DNA of 64,000 bases, taken from contig CM048841.1 in assembly GCA_026545765.1 (NCBI GenBank), positions 67,330,217-67,394,216 of the forward strand. Reading direction: 5' to 3'. The first letter of the stretch is position 1, and every line of letters begins with the position of its first letter. The translations under genes and the position numbers were made by a program. Source of the DNA: Plantago major (taxonomy: Eukaryota > Streptophyta > Magnoliopsida > Lamiales > Plantaginaceae). Below are positions 45,381-56,502 of the stretch, piece by piece. The notes under the pieces are model-generated. The model was not told the origin of the DNA and ran no database searches. It saw nothing but the letters and a program-made list of their open reading frames with translations.

Positions 45381-46817
45381 GGATCCGGCTGAAGCCGTAT
45401 GAGGATCTTCCTCAATCCTCAACGACTCAAAACCATTCCGACTAGTAAAATCCCGCTCTACACCTCCATCAGGCAGCACTGTCAAAGGGCCTTTACCTTT
45501 ATCACGAGCCCGCGGAGAACCCTCAACACGTTGCCAATCACTCCTTTGCTCACCATGCGGCTGCCCCTGTTGTACCCGGGTCATAGAACTGCTGCTTGCT
45601 TCAGAATTTCCACTGCCCAGGAGACTACCAACAGACGTGCCCACCAGAAGTCTTTGGGTGGGTGCGGATACAATCCCTGCACCCGTCAATGTTCCTCGCA
45701 GATCAACCTGCACTTTCCATTGTTTTTGATGCACCCTAGGAACTGGCTTTCTAACATTCGAGGTGCACACATGACCAATTTTCTGACACTTCTCACAGAA
45801 AAGCGGTTTCCATTCATACTCGACAGGTTGTTTAATCATTTTTTTCTCGAAATCCTTTATCATGATGAAATCCTGCAACTTCTTTGTAATGTCCACCTCT
45901 ACCAGAATTCTAGCATATGTTACTCTGAGCTTATGGGCAGTACATTCATCAGTGAACATCGGCTTACCCAAAGCGCTACCAATTTTTCCCAAACTTTTAG
46001 AACCCCACAGGTGTAGGGGTAGTTGGGGAAGTTTAATCCATATTGGCACAGCACGCATTATGTCATTCTTGAGAGAGAAACCAGTAACCCATTCCCGCAA
46101 AAACATTATCATGTTGTAGATCGTATAAGGTCCATTCCTCATCACCGCATTCATGTCCTCCAGAGTTTTGAATTTCAGTATGAAGTACCCTTCTTCATTG
46201 TAAAAAATTTCCGGTAAGCGGAAAAAATTCCAGAACTTTTCCATATATTGTTTCAGAGCATTCATCGACAAATCCCCACCCAGAACATACATAATGAGCG
46301 ATGTTTTCCAGAATTCAATCTCAGATACTACATCCTCTTCCTCAATTTCAACTTCAATCTCTCCATCAATAATGGTCGGTGCTGTAAAACTAATAGCTAA
46401 TCACCGAGACGTTTTCCTATTACCTCGAATGATATTGGTCCATACTTTATTCGAATTATAAGTCCCATTCCCATCCAGGCCAGGATTATTTGTGCCCTGT
46501 TTCTCAATACCAACTGCCGACCCTGTCCTATCCACAGTCGCCTCTGCCGGCGGCGGCACAACCCCTGGCCGCACCGTGACCGATGGGGTCACATCTTGGT
46601 TCAAAACCAATTCCGTCATCTGATCGGAATCCCCGGCAATCTCCAAATCATCACTCTGTTCTTGCTCTAAATCACGCTCAGAATTCCGGCCAATTTCTCC
46701 CATCATCGAATCCATCTGCTCCACAGCTGAGGCGGCGTGAAGATCTGTCGCGGAGCTGTTTCGTGGTGGAGACGTCGAAGCCATCTTTTTTCGTGGCCGG
46801 CCACGCGTCTTTTTCAT
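45381..46817 (-). pseudogene. LINE 2 ORF1 (AT-hook, DUF4283, zinc knuckle)
   Basis: The ATG at 46815-46817 begins MKKTRGRPRKK, an AT-hook-like core as in LINE 1. The first frame stops at 46401; coding resumes in DUF4283 by 46292 (MYVLGGDLSMNA, FWNFFRLPEIFYNEEGYF), with PIWIKLPQLPLHLWG and the knuckle CEKCQKIGHVC near 45770-45800. The same open frame then runs without a stop into the endonuclease of ORF2, unlike LINE 1 where a stop and ATGA overlap separate the two. The C-terminal part is Gly/Ser/Arg-rich. Confidence 0.8.
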
Positions 46818-46860
46818 CACCGCAACACCTTAGTTCTTTCATGGCAATCATGGAAATAAA

Positions 46861-48580
46861 CACATTCCATATTCAACTCCAAGGTTTAAAATTTTCTAAA
46901 TTTCAATATGGAAATGTTATTTTAATGAGTTTGTTATACAATTCTCACTATCCCGACAACGTCATATATTAGGGTTGTTATATGAAAAATTAAAATTAAT
47001 AATAAAATGGCAAAAGATGTACTCTTATTGGTAAAATGTGTAATTTGTATTTAAACTAAATGTAAGATTTATAATTATTTAAAGGATGTTGTGCAACTTC
47101 ATGTTTTAGTAATGCATGAAGTTTTGTGGTATGGCTGAAAATGATAAATATATGAAGGTTTGTAGAACGAATGGAGTACAATATTGACTTTTTATTGACT
47201 ACGGGCATTATATATGTAAAAGTTATTGAATTCTTCAAAAGTAAACAGGCTATTTGACATAGAGTTTTACCTGGTGGATTATATCAAAGTTATAACAGAT
47301 GCGTACTGGATTTTAATGGAGTTGGAAAAAAGTATGATTGGTATAGAGTGAAAGATTTATATGTTATAATAAGGGTTGTTGTATATGATGTGTACAAGTA
47401 AATTTACATGTTAGAAAAGAGAGATGAGTTTTATATTTTTAAAATTATTTAATTTTATAAAATTGTTTGATTGGTTTAATATTGTTAGTATATTATAAAA
47501 AATAAAAATAGAGAAATAATTGAGTAGACAGTGATAACAGTTTAGTTGAGTTGGAAGTGATTTATAGATTCATTGTTACTTCTAACTGGGTTAAAGTCCA
47601 ACTGGGTTAAAGTATGAAAAGAAAATTCTAATATAAAGGAAAGATCATATCTTTCTCCACACCCCTCGAGTGTATGAATGTAATGTTGATTTTTCTATTA
47701 TTTAAAAAAATCAAATATTTTTATATACTTGCTCATAAAAGTTTGAATAAAATTGTAATGGTAACTGAAAACTGATAAGTGACTGATATATTAGCTGAAA
47801 TTTCGGACTGAGTTAGCTGATTTAATTCTACGTGTTTGACAAATTGACTAAATTAACTCATATTTGATTTAAATAATAGAAAAAACGTATAAGGTGATAT
47901 ATTTTTTAATAAATATTGAAGTATCTTATTTTCTAACCCAAAGTCTCTAGAGAAGCGATCTCTCGATAACTTAATACCTAGAGACGGGCTATATTGTTAA
48001 TGAAAATATCAATGTTATGTCTATGTTGTTAACATTGATGTTTTTTAATCCACCAAAAATGAATTTTGTTAACAATATATATGTTTTAATTAACATGTAT
48101 ATTTTTAGTAACGACATATGTCGGTCTTTAAATAAGTTATCTAAAGACCGAATGATAGGAGGCTTGCTCATTTCCTAAACTACCTTCTAAGGTAACTGAC
48201 AATATAAGGTGGATATTTATTAAACCATCTTATTTTAGTAAATTGCCTTATTTTCGTTAAATAAGGCATGGCTGGTGAAGCCAAAAAATACATGAAAATG
48301 AATTCTTTTGGCTATATAGTACAACTAGTACTAACCCGTGGCGAATGATAAATAAATTAATCGAGAAAATAAGGTAGTCAAATTTATGTGAACAACGTTG
48401 ATCGTGGTGTCGGTCAGCAGTCCTTCTTCATACAATATTATATCATTCATTGTTTATTTATGTTAACCATAAAAAATGTAAAGCAGGGTCCTACGTACCC
48501 GACCTGTTAATTAGCAACATGCACTTTTTTTTTTTTTTAGATTCTATCCCTCAAACGGAACCAAAATAAAATATAAAAGT
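46861..48580. other. AT-rich stretch without genes
   Basis: No domain, RNA gene or complete element is visible over about 1.7 kb. Around 47940-48180 phrases such as 'cgggctatattgttaa' and 'ataagttatctaaagaccg' recall 50930-50970 ('ataacttatctagaaaccggcctatgtt'), so a decayed shared repeat is likely. Confidence 0.4.
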
Positions 48581-48589
48581 ATACGAAAC

Positions 48590-49141
48590 AATTAATAGGG
48601 TTGTTCCCAACAACCCTCGCGGTGGTATGTGGTCACTCCACCACACACACAAGAAACAAATATTATACAAACATAATTTCACATGTTACAGTTATTTTTT
48701 TTCCCCAATCCACCAGTTCCCAAGAGCCCCGCGGTGGTATGCGTCACCCCACCAAAGATACAAAAATTATTATTAACATACTTTCGCGTGGCAACAGTTG
48801 TTACCCCCCCCCCCCCCCGTTTATGGATGAAGAAAGTAGAGAGATGATGATAGAAGAGAGTTTTCCCGCCTAGAAAGTACCTGCCCGACCCCCCCCCCCC
48901 CCAAACCCTGTCATGGAGATCAAGAAAGTACAGAGAAGAGAGAAGATCGAAGATATTTTTCCGCCTAGAGAGTATCAGCTGAGCCGGGAGATCAAGAAAG
49001 TAGAGAGAAGATCAAAGAGAGTTTCCCCACCTAGGGAGTATCAGATCCCCCAGGCCCGTTATGGATCAAGAAAGTAGAGAGAAGATCGAAGAGAGTTTCC
49101 CCGCCTAGAGAGTATATTCAGACACCCCCCCCCCCCCCCCC
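48590..49141. repeat. minisatellite with poly-C tracts
   Basis: A unit of about 65-90 bp containing 'gatcaagaaagtagagagaa', then 'gaagagagtttccccgcct' and 'agagagtatca', is repeated about four times between 48820 and 49130, with runs of 14-18 C at 48804, 48889 and 49124. Just upstream a 'ccccgcggtggtatgcgtcacc'-like block occurs twice (48612 and 48727). There is no coding potential beyond repeat read-through. Confidence 0.75.
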
Positions 49142-50020
49142 ACTAACTTAATCATAAAATGTGTTGTGGCCGGGTCTTGTAACAAAGGTATGGAATGGGT
49201 CTGAGTATGCCAGACCGTACCTGAACATCATTATTTCGAACGGGGTTGAATTCGGGTTGGATAGAACCAGTCTTTCCGGCCAAAGACTGTAGACAAGAGA
49301 ACCTTATATCTCATCCTACCGATCGAATCTTATACATAAAGAAAAGAAAATTGAAAGTTTTCACATGTAGAATGATGTTGATAGACATGTAAAGATCAAC
49401 ACACCATCAATTAGCTCACGTGTAGCTCTTCCATCTTCTGGAAGCAAAAAGAGCACATCTATTACACGGTTCATAGAACATTCTGAGAAGAGTTGAAGGG
49501 ACTATGTCAAGCACATATATTCACTATCTCACATCTTATATTGTATTCACTATCTCCTACGATTATTCATTATCTCTCATGCATAAATATTTTGAGAGAA
49601 GTCGAAACCTAAATTCAAAAATAAAAAGAAACTTAGAGAGTTAACAAAACTTTAAATTCTACATTACCATTTAAAATGAATTTTCTTTTACATTAATTTT
49701 GTATTAGAAAATGTCCAAGTAATTAGATAGCGCTCAAAGTATCATTTATGCAAATGCGGATCGTGTGTGCTTCAAAGTAAACCATCAACTTTAGAATATA
49801 GTAGAAAAATATACGAAAGTGCCCAGAGTAACCGAAAGTGCACAAATGGTATGGCCGTATGGATATACATGTGGCTAATCAAAATAATCGTATATTTTAG
49901 TTTGTCCAGAATGTTTGATGCTAAACTATTTAAAATGAGTCTCTTTTTTAACGCTTGATGCTACTTTAATTATTTATAATGTGTTTTAATGAGTCGCTTT
50001 TAATTTTTAAAATTCTATTA
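49142..50020. other. AT-rich stretch without genes
   Basis: About 0.9 kb with only short frames. I see no domain or element ends. Confidence 0.4.
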
Positions 50021-50740
50021 TTTTATTTTATCTTATTTAATACATTTATATTTTATTTTAATGAATAAAATAATTTATTTAATTAATAATAGTATTCAAT
50101 GTTGGTGTCTATAAATTCGTCTTGTCACGACGAATTCAAATATATGTTCAAAATATTTTTTGGATTTTTTTTAGATAAAGTTATATGAGATTAATAATTT
50201 ATTTTAGTGAATGAAATGATTTCTTTAATTAATAATATTGGTGTCTATATAGAGTCATCTTGTCATGGTGAATTTAAATATATGTTCAAAATATTTTTCG
50301 GAGTTTTGTAGATAAATTTATATGAGATTTAATAAAAATTATATATGCAGCCAACGTATCAAAAATAAACAGTGCAAAATATACTCGTTGAAAATGCAAC
50401 TAATTCCACAAAATTCCATATAGGAGTGAAATATTTTAATAAATACTCTATTTTTAAAATTAAAATTCAATTATTTAAATTTATATTTAATTTTAATGAA
50501 TAAAATAATTTATTTAATTAATAATCATATTCAAGATTGGTGTCTATGGATTCGTCTTGTCATGGCGAATTCAAATATATGTTCAAAATATTTTGTGAAT
50601 TTTTGCAGATAAAGTTATATGAAATTTAATAAAAACTATATATACAGTCAACATACAAAAAATAACATTGAAATATATACTGGCTAAAATACAACTAATT
50701 CCACAAAATTCCATGCAGGACTGAATGAATTTGGTGAATT
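50021..50740 (+). repeat. AT-rich dispersed/satellite-like repeat, right arm
   Basis: The phrase 'ggtgtctat' plus 'tcgtcttgtca...gaattcaaatatatgttcaaaatattt' occurs three times (50103, 50229, 50539), with 'caactaattccacaaaattccat' at 50396 and 50693. Units differ in length, so this is a degraded tandem array. The reverse complement of the same family fills parts of 1490-5262. Confidence 0.6.
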
Positions 50741-51084
50741 TTTAGTCCCTTGTAATTTACATAGGATTTGGGTAAATTGTCAAAGTAAATACATTTTTAA
50801 TAGTGTCAAGTAAATTAATTACAAAAGTAGTACTATAACTTGACATCGAATGCAAAAGAGTTCCTAAAATATCAAATTCAAAATATAACAATTAATAATT
50901 ACAAAGTCTTTATAAATACGATATCTAAATAACTTATCTAGAAACCGGCCTATGTTATCAAAAATATTTATTAATTAAAAAGTCTATGTTGTTCGTTTAA
51001 AAAAAAAGTCTATATTGTTAATAAAATGTATTTTTTATTTGAAAAAACACCAATATTGATAAAATATGAATGAAATTATCAAAG
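50741..51084. other. AT-rich stretch without genes
   Basis: About 340 bp between the right-arm repeat and the truncated LINE 3. It holds nothing recognisable beyond the short similarity to 47940-48180. Confidence 0.4.
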
Positions 51085-51525
51085 TTTCTAGAGTTTAATG
51101 ATATTAAATTGTCGCAAAATTTCTCTTTGAAGGATGACCTACTTCGAGTTATGCCAGTATGGGTTAAATTCCCACACTTGCCTCTTCATCTGTGGGGAGA
51201 TAGAAGCATTGGAAAAATTGCCAGTGCAATTGGAAAGCCTTTGTTTACAGACGAGTGTACAACTCACAAACTTCGTGTTACCTATGCTCGTGTTCTGATT
51301 GAGGTTGATGTTACAAAGGAGCTCCGTAAATCGATACCTATTATTGATAACAAAGGAAAGAAGATTGTGCAAGCTGTTGAATATGAGTGGTCATCGGCTT
51401 TTTGTGAGAAGTGTCAGCAAATTGGACATGTTTGCGAACCAGGATTAGAGAACAAACAAGCCGAGCTCCCTACTCCGGCTCCCCCTGCTAGGAATGCAGC
51501 GCCTAGACAGGCTCCAGGTCGTTGA
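51085..51525 (+). pseudogene. LINE 3 ORF1, C-terminal part
   Basis: It begins mid-domain with FSLKDDLLRVMPVWVKFPHLPLHLWG, runs through the conserved IGKPLFTDE and RVTYARVLIEVDVTK blocks, and has the zinc knuckle CEKCQQIGHVC near 51400-51440. It stops at 51523-51525. The N-terminal AT-hook and first half of DUF4283 are missing through 5' truncation. Confidence 0.75.
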
Positions 51526-51794
51526 CAAGCTGGTGTGGGACGTTGGGTGGCCCGATCGAACAAAGACTAGACCTTCGTCTGACGGCCGCCACTGCTTTGC
51601 CCAAGAAAGGCAGCAAATTCGATCAGGTGATAGGCCACTACCTACTCGACCTGTGGATCCGGACGCGGCAGCATCGTCCTCCAGGATGCTCCCCCTATTT
51701 GTGCAACTGCGAGTATACCACCAATCCAAACACGGAACGGGTTTGAGGCTTTACGTCAATTAGATGACCAAGAAACGCCTCTGATCCGAAATCA

Positions 51795-54700
51795 ATGTTA
51801 GCCTGGAATACTCGGGGGCTGAACAAAGTAGCTAAGCATCGTGAGGTTAGCTGCCGCCTCAATTCGCTTAATGTTAATATTGCTGCTTTGCTAGAAACTC
51901 GGGTCAAAGAACCGAATGCTATACGAATCAGGACTCGCTTTGGTAATAAATGGTGCTACCAGGATAACTACACTCATCACCCGAATGGACGTATTTGGAT
52001 TCTTTGGAATGATCAGCGGGTTAAGCTTCGGGTTCATTCTAAATCTGATCAATTTATTCATTGTGTCGTCTATGATCTACAAGATACCCTCATACAGTGG
52101 ACCACTTTTGTTTATGCACATAATACCCTGGAAAAGCGTAGAGAGCTTTGGTCTTCCATTGAGACTTTATCCATGACTATTTCTGGCCCTTGGATGGTTA
52201 TTGGGGATTTTAATAATGTACTTGGCCCGTTAGATAGAGTGGGAGGCAACCCGGTCACATCTTCTGAGTTTCTGGATTTGGAAGAGACAATGGAGGTAGC
52301 ATCTCTTGTGGAAAAGGATATGGAGGGTGATTACTTCACTTGGTCAAATAAACAACACCAGACTATTATTTACTCTCGTATTGACAGAGCGATATGTAAC
52401 CTGGATTGGTTCATCAAATTTCCCTCCTGGAAGATTCATGTTTTGGCACCTGGAGTCTCGGACCACTCACCTTTGCATGTGATTGATTCGGCATCCACTC
52501 CACTCCGCAAACCCCGATAGTTTCGCTTCATGAATAGCCTAGCATTGCACGATGCTTTTCTTACTACTGTGCAATCCGTATGGAACCAAGATGTTCAAGG
52601 CCAGCCCATGTATATCTTATGGCGGAAATTGCAATTGTTACAGGGGCACCTCAAACCTCTAACACGGCAACTCCTTGGCACGACTCGAAATCTCGAGGCC
52701 TCGCGAATTGCTCTCTCTCAGGCACAACAAGAACTAACCCAGGACCGCTTTAATGTGGGGCTTATTCAGCAAGTTAAACAATATACATAAGATGTGATCA
52801 AATGGAACAACATGGATGAGATGATTGCGGCGCAAAAAGCAAAAGTTCACTGGCTTCGTACTGGAGATGGAAACAATGCGTTCTTTCACGCCACGGTCCG
52901 TGAAAAGAACCGAAAGGCGGGACTATCAAAACTGATTGCTCCGGATGGACAGATTCTGACCTCTCCGCAAGACTTGGAGCGGGAGGTTCTCCGATTCTAT
53001 GGTGAACTTGTTGGAAAGGCTGCGCAACAACTGCCGCACGTCAATATTGATGCTCTAAGGTCCGGAAAACAGCTTAGTCGTGATGAACGACTTGAGCTGC
53101 TAGCCCCCATCTCCAAGCGACATCGGGGATAATAAGGCTCCAGGGATAGATGGATACAATGCAAAATTTTTCAAATCTGCCTGGAGTACAATCAAGGGGG
53201 ATGTCATTCGATCTGTCATGGATTTCTTCCACTCGAATCAGCTTTATGCTGTGGCTAATTGTACTTTGGTTACACTCATCCCGAAATCCGCTAACGCTTG
53301 CACCATGAAGGATATGAGATCGATTGCCTGTTGCTCTACTGTCTACAAGATCATCTCCAAAATAATCACTAGGAGATTGAGTCGTGTAATTAATCGGTAG
53401 TTGACGAAAGTCAATCTGCATTTTTACCGGGAAAGGTCATCCATGATAATATCTTCCTAGCTAGTGAGCTTGTACGGGGATATGAACGGAAAGGTATTTC
53501 TCCACGTTGTATGATTCAGATGGATTTGCAGAAGGCATTTGATACTGTGGAATGGAGGGCTTTGCAATCGATTTTGGAAGAGATGGGATTCCCGACTCTA
53601 TTTGTGACTTGGATTATGAGGTGTGTAACGACGGTCTCCTATCGTTACGTTATTAATGGCTCCCCTTCGCAGCTTTTAAAAGCTAAGCGAGGCCTCAGAC
53701 AGGGTGATCCTATGTCCCCACTGTTGTTTGTTATTATGATGGAATACCTGCACCGCGTTCTGAGCCTCCTCAAAAGGGACCCAGATTACAATTTCCACCC
53801 ACGATGTGAAGAATTGGGCATAACAAATTTGTGTTTTGCCGATGACCTTCTTCTCTTCGCCCGTGGTGATCTCCGATCCGTAGAGCTGCTGCTTGATCAT
53901 TGCCGTGTGTTCTCGGCTTCCACAGGCCTTTCTGCGAACCCCGACAAATGCCAGATTTTCCTTGGAGGTGTTTCTCGACCCGTGAGGGATGAAATTGTAC
54001 ACATGACAGGCTTTAAGCTGGGCAAGTTACCTATAAAGTACCTCGGGGTACCTCTTTCCACTCGCAAACTTGCCATTCGGGATTGCCAACCTTTGATTGA
54101 CCGAATCACCTCTCGTATTCGACATTGGACTTCTAAGCTTTTAAGCTATGCAGGTAAATTCCAACTTATCCGCAGTGTGCTACATGCCATGACCAGTTAC
54201 TGGATACAGGTCTTCCCTCTCCCATCTGCTGTCCTAAAACGCATTGAATCCATCTGCCGCTCCTTCCTGTGGAGTAACACAGATGCTATTACCAGGAAAG
54301 CACCTGTCGCATGGGACAAAGTTTGCGATGAAAAGAATAAGGGTGGCCTAAATCTGACTTCAATTGCTGATTGGAATAAGTGCACCATTGCTAAATTACT
54401 ATGGAACTTGTGCACCAAAGCTGACAAGCTGTGGGTGAAATGGATACATTGCTATTATATTAAGGATCGCGAAGTCATGGATGTAATGATAACTGCGAAT
54501 TGTTCCTGGATTATGAAAGCCGTCATGAAGGCTCGTGCACTTGTGCAATCATCTAGCATATGGCCGATGGCTCTTATGGCTCCGCAATTTCCCACCAGGT
54601 TATTATACAAGGAGATTCGAGGGGATAAGCAAGACGTCAAATGGAAGAAGTTTTGGTTCGGAAACAAAGCACGGCCACGGGCTATGTTTTGTGCTTGGAT

Positions 54701-55124
54701 GGCTCTACATGAACGCTTGGCAACACGGGACAGAATCCGACGATGGGATCCCGGTATAGACCCAACCTGCCTGTTCTGTCCGCAAGTAGAAACGCAGCAG
54801 CACTTATTCTTTGAATGTACCTATACTCATGGCATTTGGCTCCGGGTAATGAGATGGCTGCAAATTATTAGAACTCCCCACGGCTGGAGCATGGAGATCG
54901 ATGTGCTGTGTCGACGTTTTGGTGGTAAACATTGGAAAGCCAAGCTCCTCAAAAGCGCCTTCGCGGAGACAATTTATGCCGTTTGGATGGAGAGGAACGC
55001 TGTCTACTTTCAGAAAAAACCTGTAAACCCGCATCTTGAGGATAACATTATTGAAGTCTTAGTTACTAGAGCATGGCTTGATCCCCGATTGAGAGCACAT
55101 TGTGCACGATTAATGTTAGCTTGA
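51795..55124 (+). pseudogene. LINE 3 ORF2 (endonuclease, RT, zf-RVT)
   Basis: The endonuclease at 51795-52520 starts MLAWNTRGLNK and carries LLETRV, GDFNNVLG and SDHSPL. Stops at 52518 and 52788 and a deletion/frameshift near 53125 break the linker and RT start. From 53511 to 55124 one open frame of 537 codons holds most of the RT: LQKAFDTVEW, RRGLRQGDPMSPLLF-like KRGLRQGDPMSPLLF, and active-site FADDLLLF (about 53838-53862). The zf-RVT segment (CLFCPQVETQQHLFFEC, about 54770-54820) and a full C-terminus ending LMLA follow. It is the least damaged RT in the window but cannot act alone. Confidence 0.85.
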
Positions 55125-55254
55125 GAGAGTAGCGTTTTTTCATCTTGTTTCTACTAGTCATTTAGAATATTTTGGATATTTTGCCTGGATCCTAGGATCG
55201 GCGTGTACTTAACAGATTGGAAGGAAATAAAAGTTTAATGTTCGTTCCAAAAAA

Positions 55255-55790
55255 GATTATTCCACAAATATTTCCATCATGATAATGAAAGAAAACATAT
55301 GTTACACATTTATCTGTTTTTTGCTTACTTAATTCTGAATGTTACATGTTATATTGATTGAAAGATGATATTTTATTAAAGAAAAAAGAAAATAAAATAA
55401 AATAAATATTGTTGGCACACAAATTTCAACTAAAGAAAAGGCAAGAAAAGTACAAGCCGAAACATGGTCTGTAAGTATCTATTAAGGAGAAATGGTTCGA
55501 GACGTTTGACATGAGTTTCTCGGATGTCATGCATCGTCTATATGAGTCTTCTGGCGGGTTGGTACGTAGTGTTTGGTGAAGATTCATACAGACTTTACCT
55601 ATAATTCCTACATGAAGTATGTATGACATTGTGGATGATGCCATCTTATCTTTAAATACGATACTCATTTGAGCTACTAAACAAGATCATACGATGCCTG
55701 TCAATTTACCATTTTCCTTTTTTATTTAAATCCTATCTTGCTTGATTGTAGTATTATTCATAAACAACTATAACTGAATTAATTAAGGTT
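55255..55790. other. AT-rich stretch upstream of the Helitron C fragment
   Basis: No coding region with a recognisable product is seen. It may belong to Helitron C, whose 5' end is not found. Confidence 0.4.
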
Positions 55791-55867
55791 GGTTAGTTAT
55801 CTTTTGAGAATCTAGATACTAGAGAATTTACTGAGTGGATATTATAGGTCGATTACGGGGATGTTGG

Positions 55868-55876
55868 TATTTATAA
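55868..55876. repeat. MULE target site duplication, left copy
   Basis: 'tatttataa' is identical to 61660-61668. Nine base pairs is the MULE standard. Confidence 0.93.
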
Positions 55877-56062
55877 GAACAAATTTTTGTTTACACCAGA
55901 ACCTTTTGTCTCACTTTGAAGTTACACCGCAACCTTTTTTTTTTCTCACTCGACACTAAAACGTTAGTCAACAATTTGAGTCAGCCCAAATGTGAGACGG
56001 CGTTAAGGTGGTCCGTCAGTTTGTGTGTTTCTCACGCGCCTTGGAGGGCAAAACAGAGAAAT
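55877..56062 (+). repeat. MULE left TIR, 186 bp
   Basis: It begins 'gaacaaatttttg' and aligns along its whole length to the reverse complement of 61472-61659, including 'ttacaccagaacctttt', 'actcgacactaaaac', 'gagtcagcccaaatg' and 'tttctcacgcgccttggagg'. There are a few substitutions and small indels. Confidence 0.93.
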
Positions 56063-56196
56063 TACACTGAGAGACATGTATGAAAGAAGATAAAACACTT
56101 ATTACCCTAGTTCTGTTTCAATTACTTCCTTCCCAAATCAATCTCTGAAATTCAAAAACGGCAAGTGTTGACGATCGATCATCTCCGGGAATTGCG

Positions 56197-56259
56197 ATGT
56201 CTTGGAAAAAAGGAGTCCAGGTACTAGGATTCCTCGAGGACGCACAGCTCCAGAGTATG
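56197..56259 (+). other. probable 5' leader exon of the MULE transposase gene
   Basis: A GT donor in 'tatggtaagt' at 56260 and an acceptor 'ttgtgcag' ending at 56497 define a likely intron (56260-56497). The ATG at 56197 opens 21 codons but splicing in that frame meets a stop at once (TCC CAA TGA). The frame that would join to the transposase gives a V-P just before its Met. So this is either untranslated leader or an N-terminal extension in another frame. Confidence 0.45.
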
Positions 56260-56502
56260 GTAAGTTCTATCACTTCTATTCGCAAGGAAAAAGCTCTATT
56301 TTGGTTTAGTTCGATGATAATGTTGGTGAACTATGTGTTGTTTTTACTGAGTTTACTTCTTGTTATCGATGATAATGTGTGTTCTCTGTAATTTGTGTAT
56401 ATTTTGTGAGTATAAGATTCGTTTGGTGAATATAATAGTTTAAAGATCCTGAGAAAAGATAAAAAAAATTTGATTTTTGCACTCTTTTGTTGTGCAGTCC
56501 CA

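Larger units (their letters stand above)
41917..46860 (-). mobile_element. L1-type LINE 2, near full length, minus strand
   Basis: On the minus strand ORF1 starts at 46817, ORF2 ends at 42027, and the 3' end reads 'tttttggagtttgataata' then 'ttccaaaaaaa' at 41923-41917. The 3' end matches that of LINE 1 in 'tttggagtttgataatatat' and 'aggctggatcgct'. The 5' border near 46860 is approximate and I could not find a target duplication. Lesions are fewer than in LINE 1. Confidence 0.85.
51085..55254 (+). mobile_element. L1-type LINE 3, 5'-truncated
   Basis: Coding starts inside ORF1 (end of the DUF4283 region) and continues through ORF2 to a 3' end with 'gatcggcgtgtacttaaca' and a 6-A tail at 55249-55254. 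The 3' end matches the LINE fragment at 5267-5475 but not LINEs 1 and 2, so it is a separate subfamily. A target duplication was not found. Confidence 0.85.

Noticed and set aside
48804..49141. CRISPR-like array
   Set aside because: Units are contiguous tandem repeats with C runs rather than short repeats with unique spacers, and the context is a plant nuclear genome.
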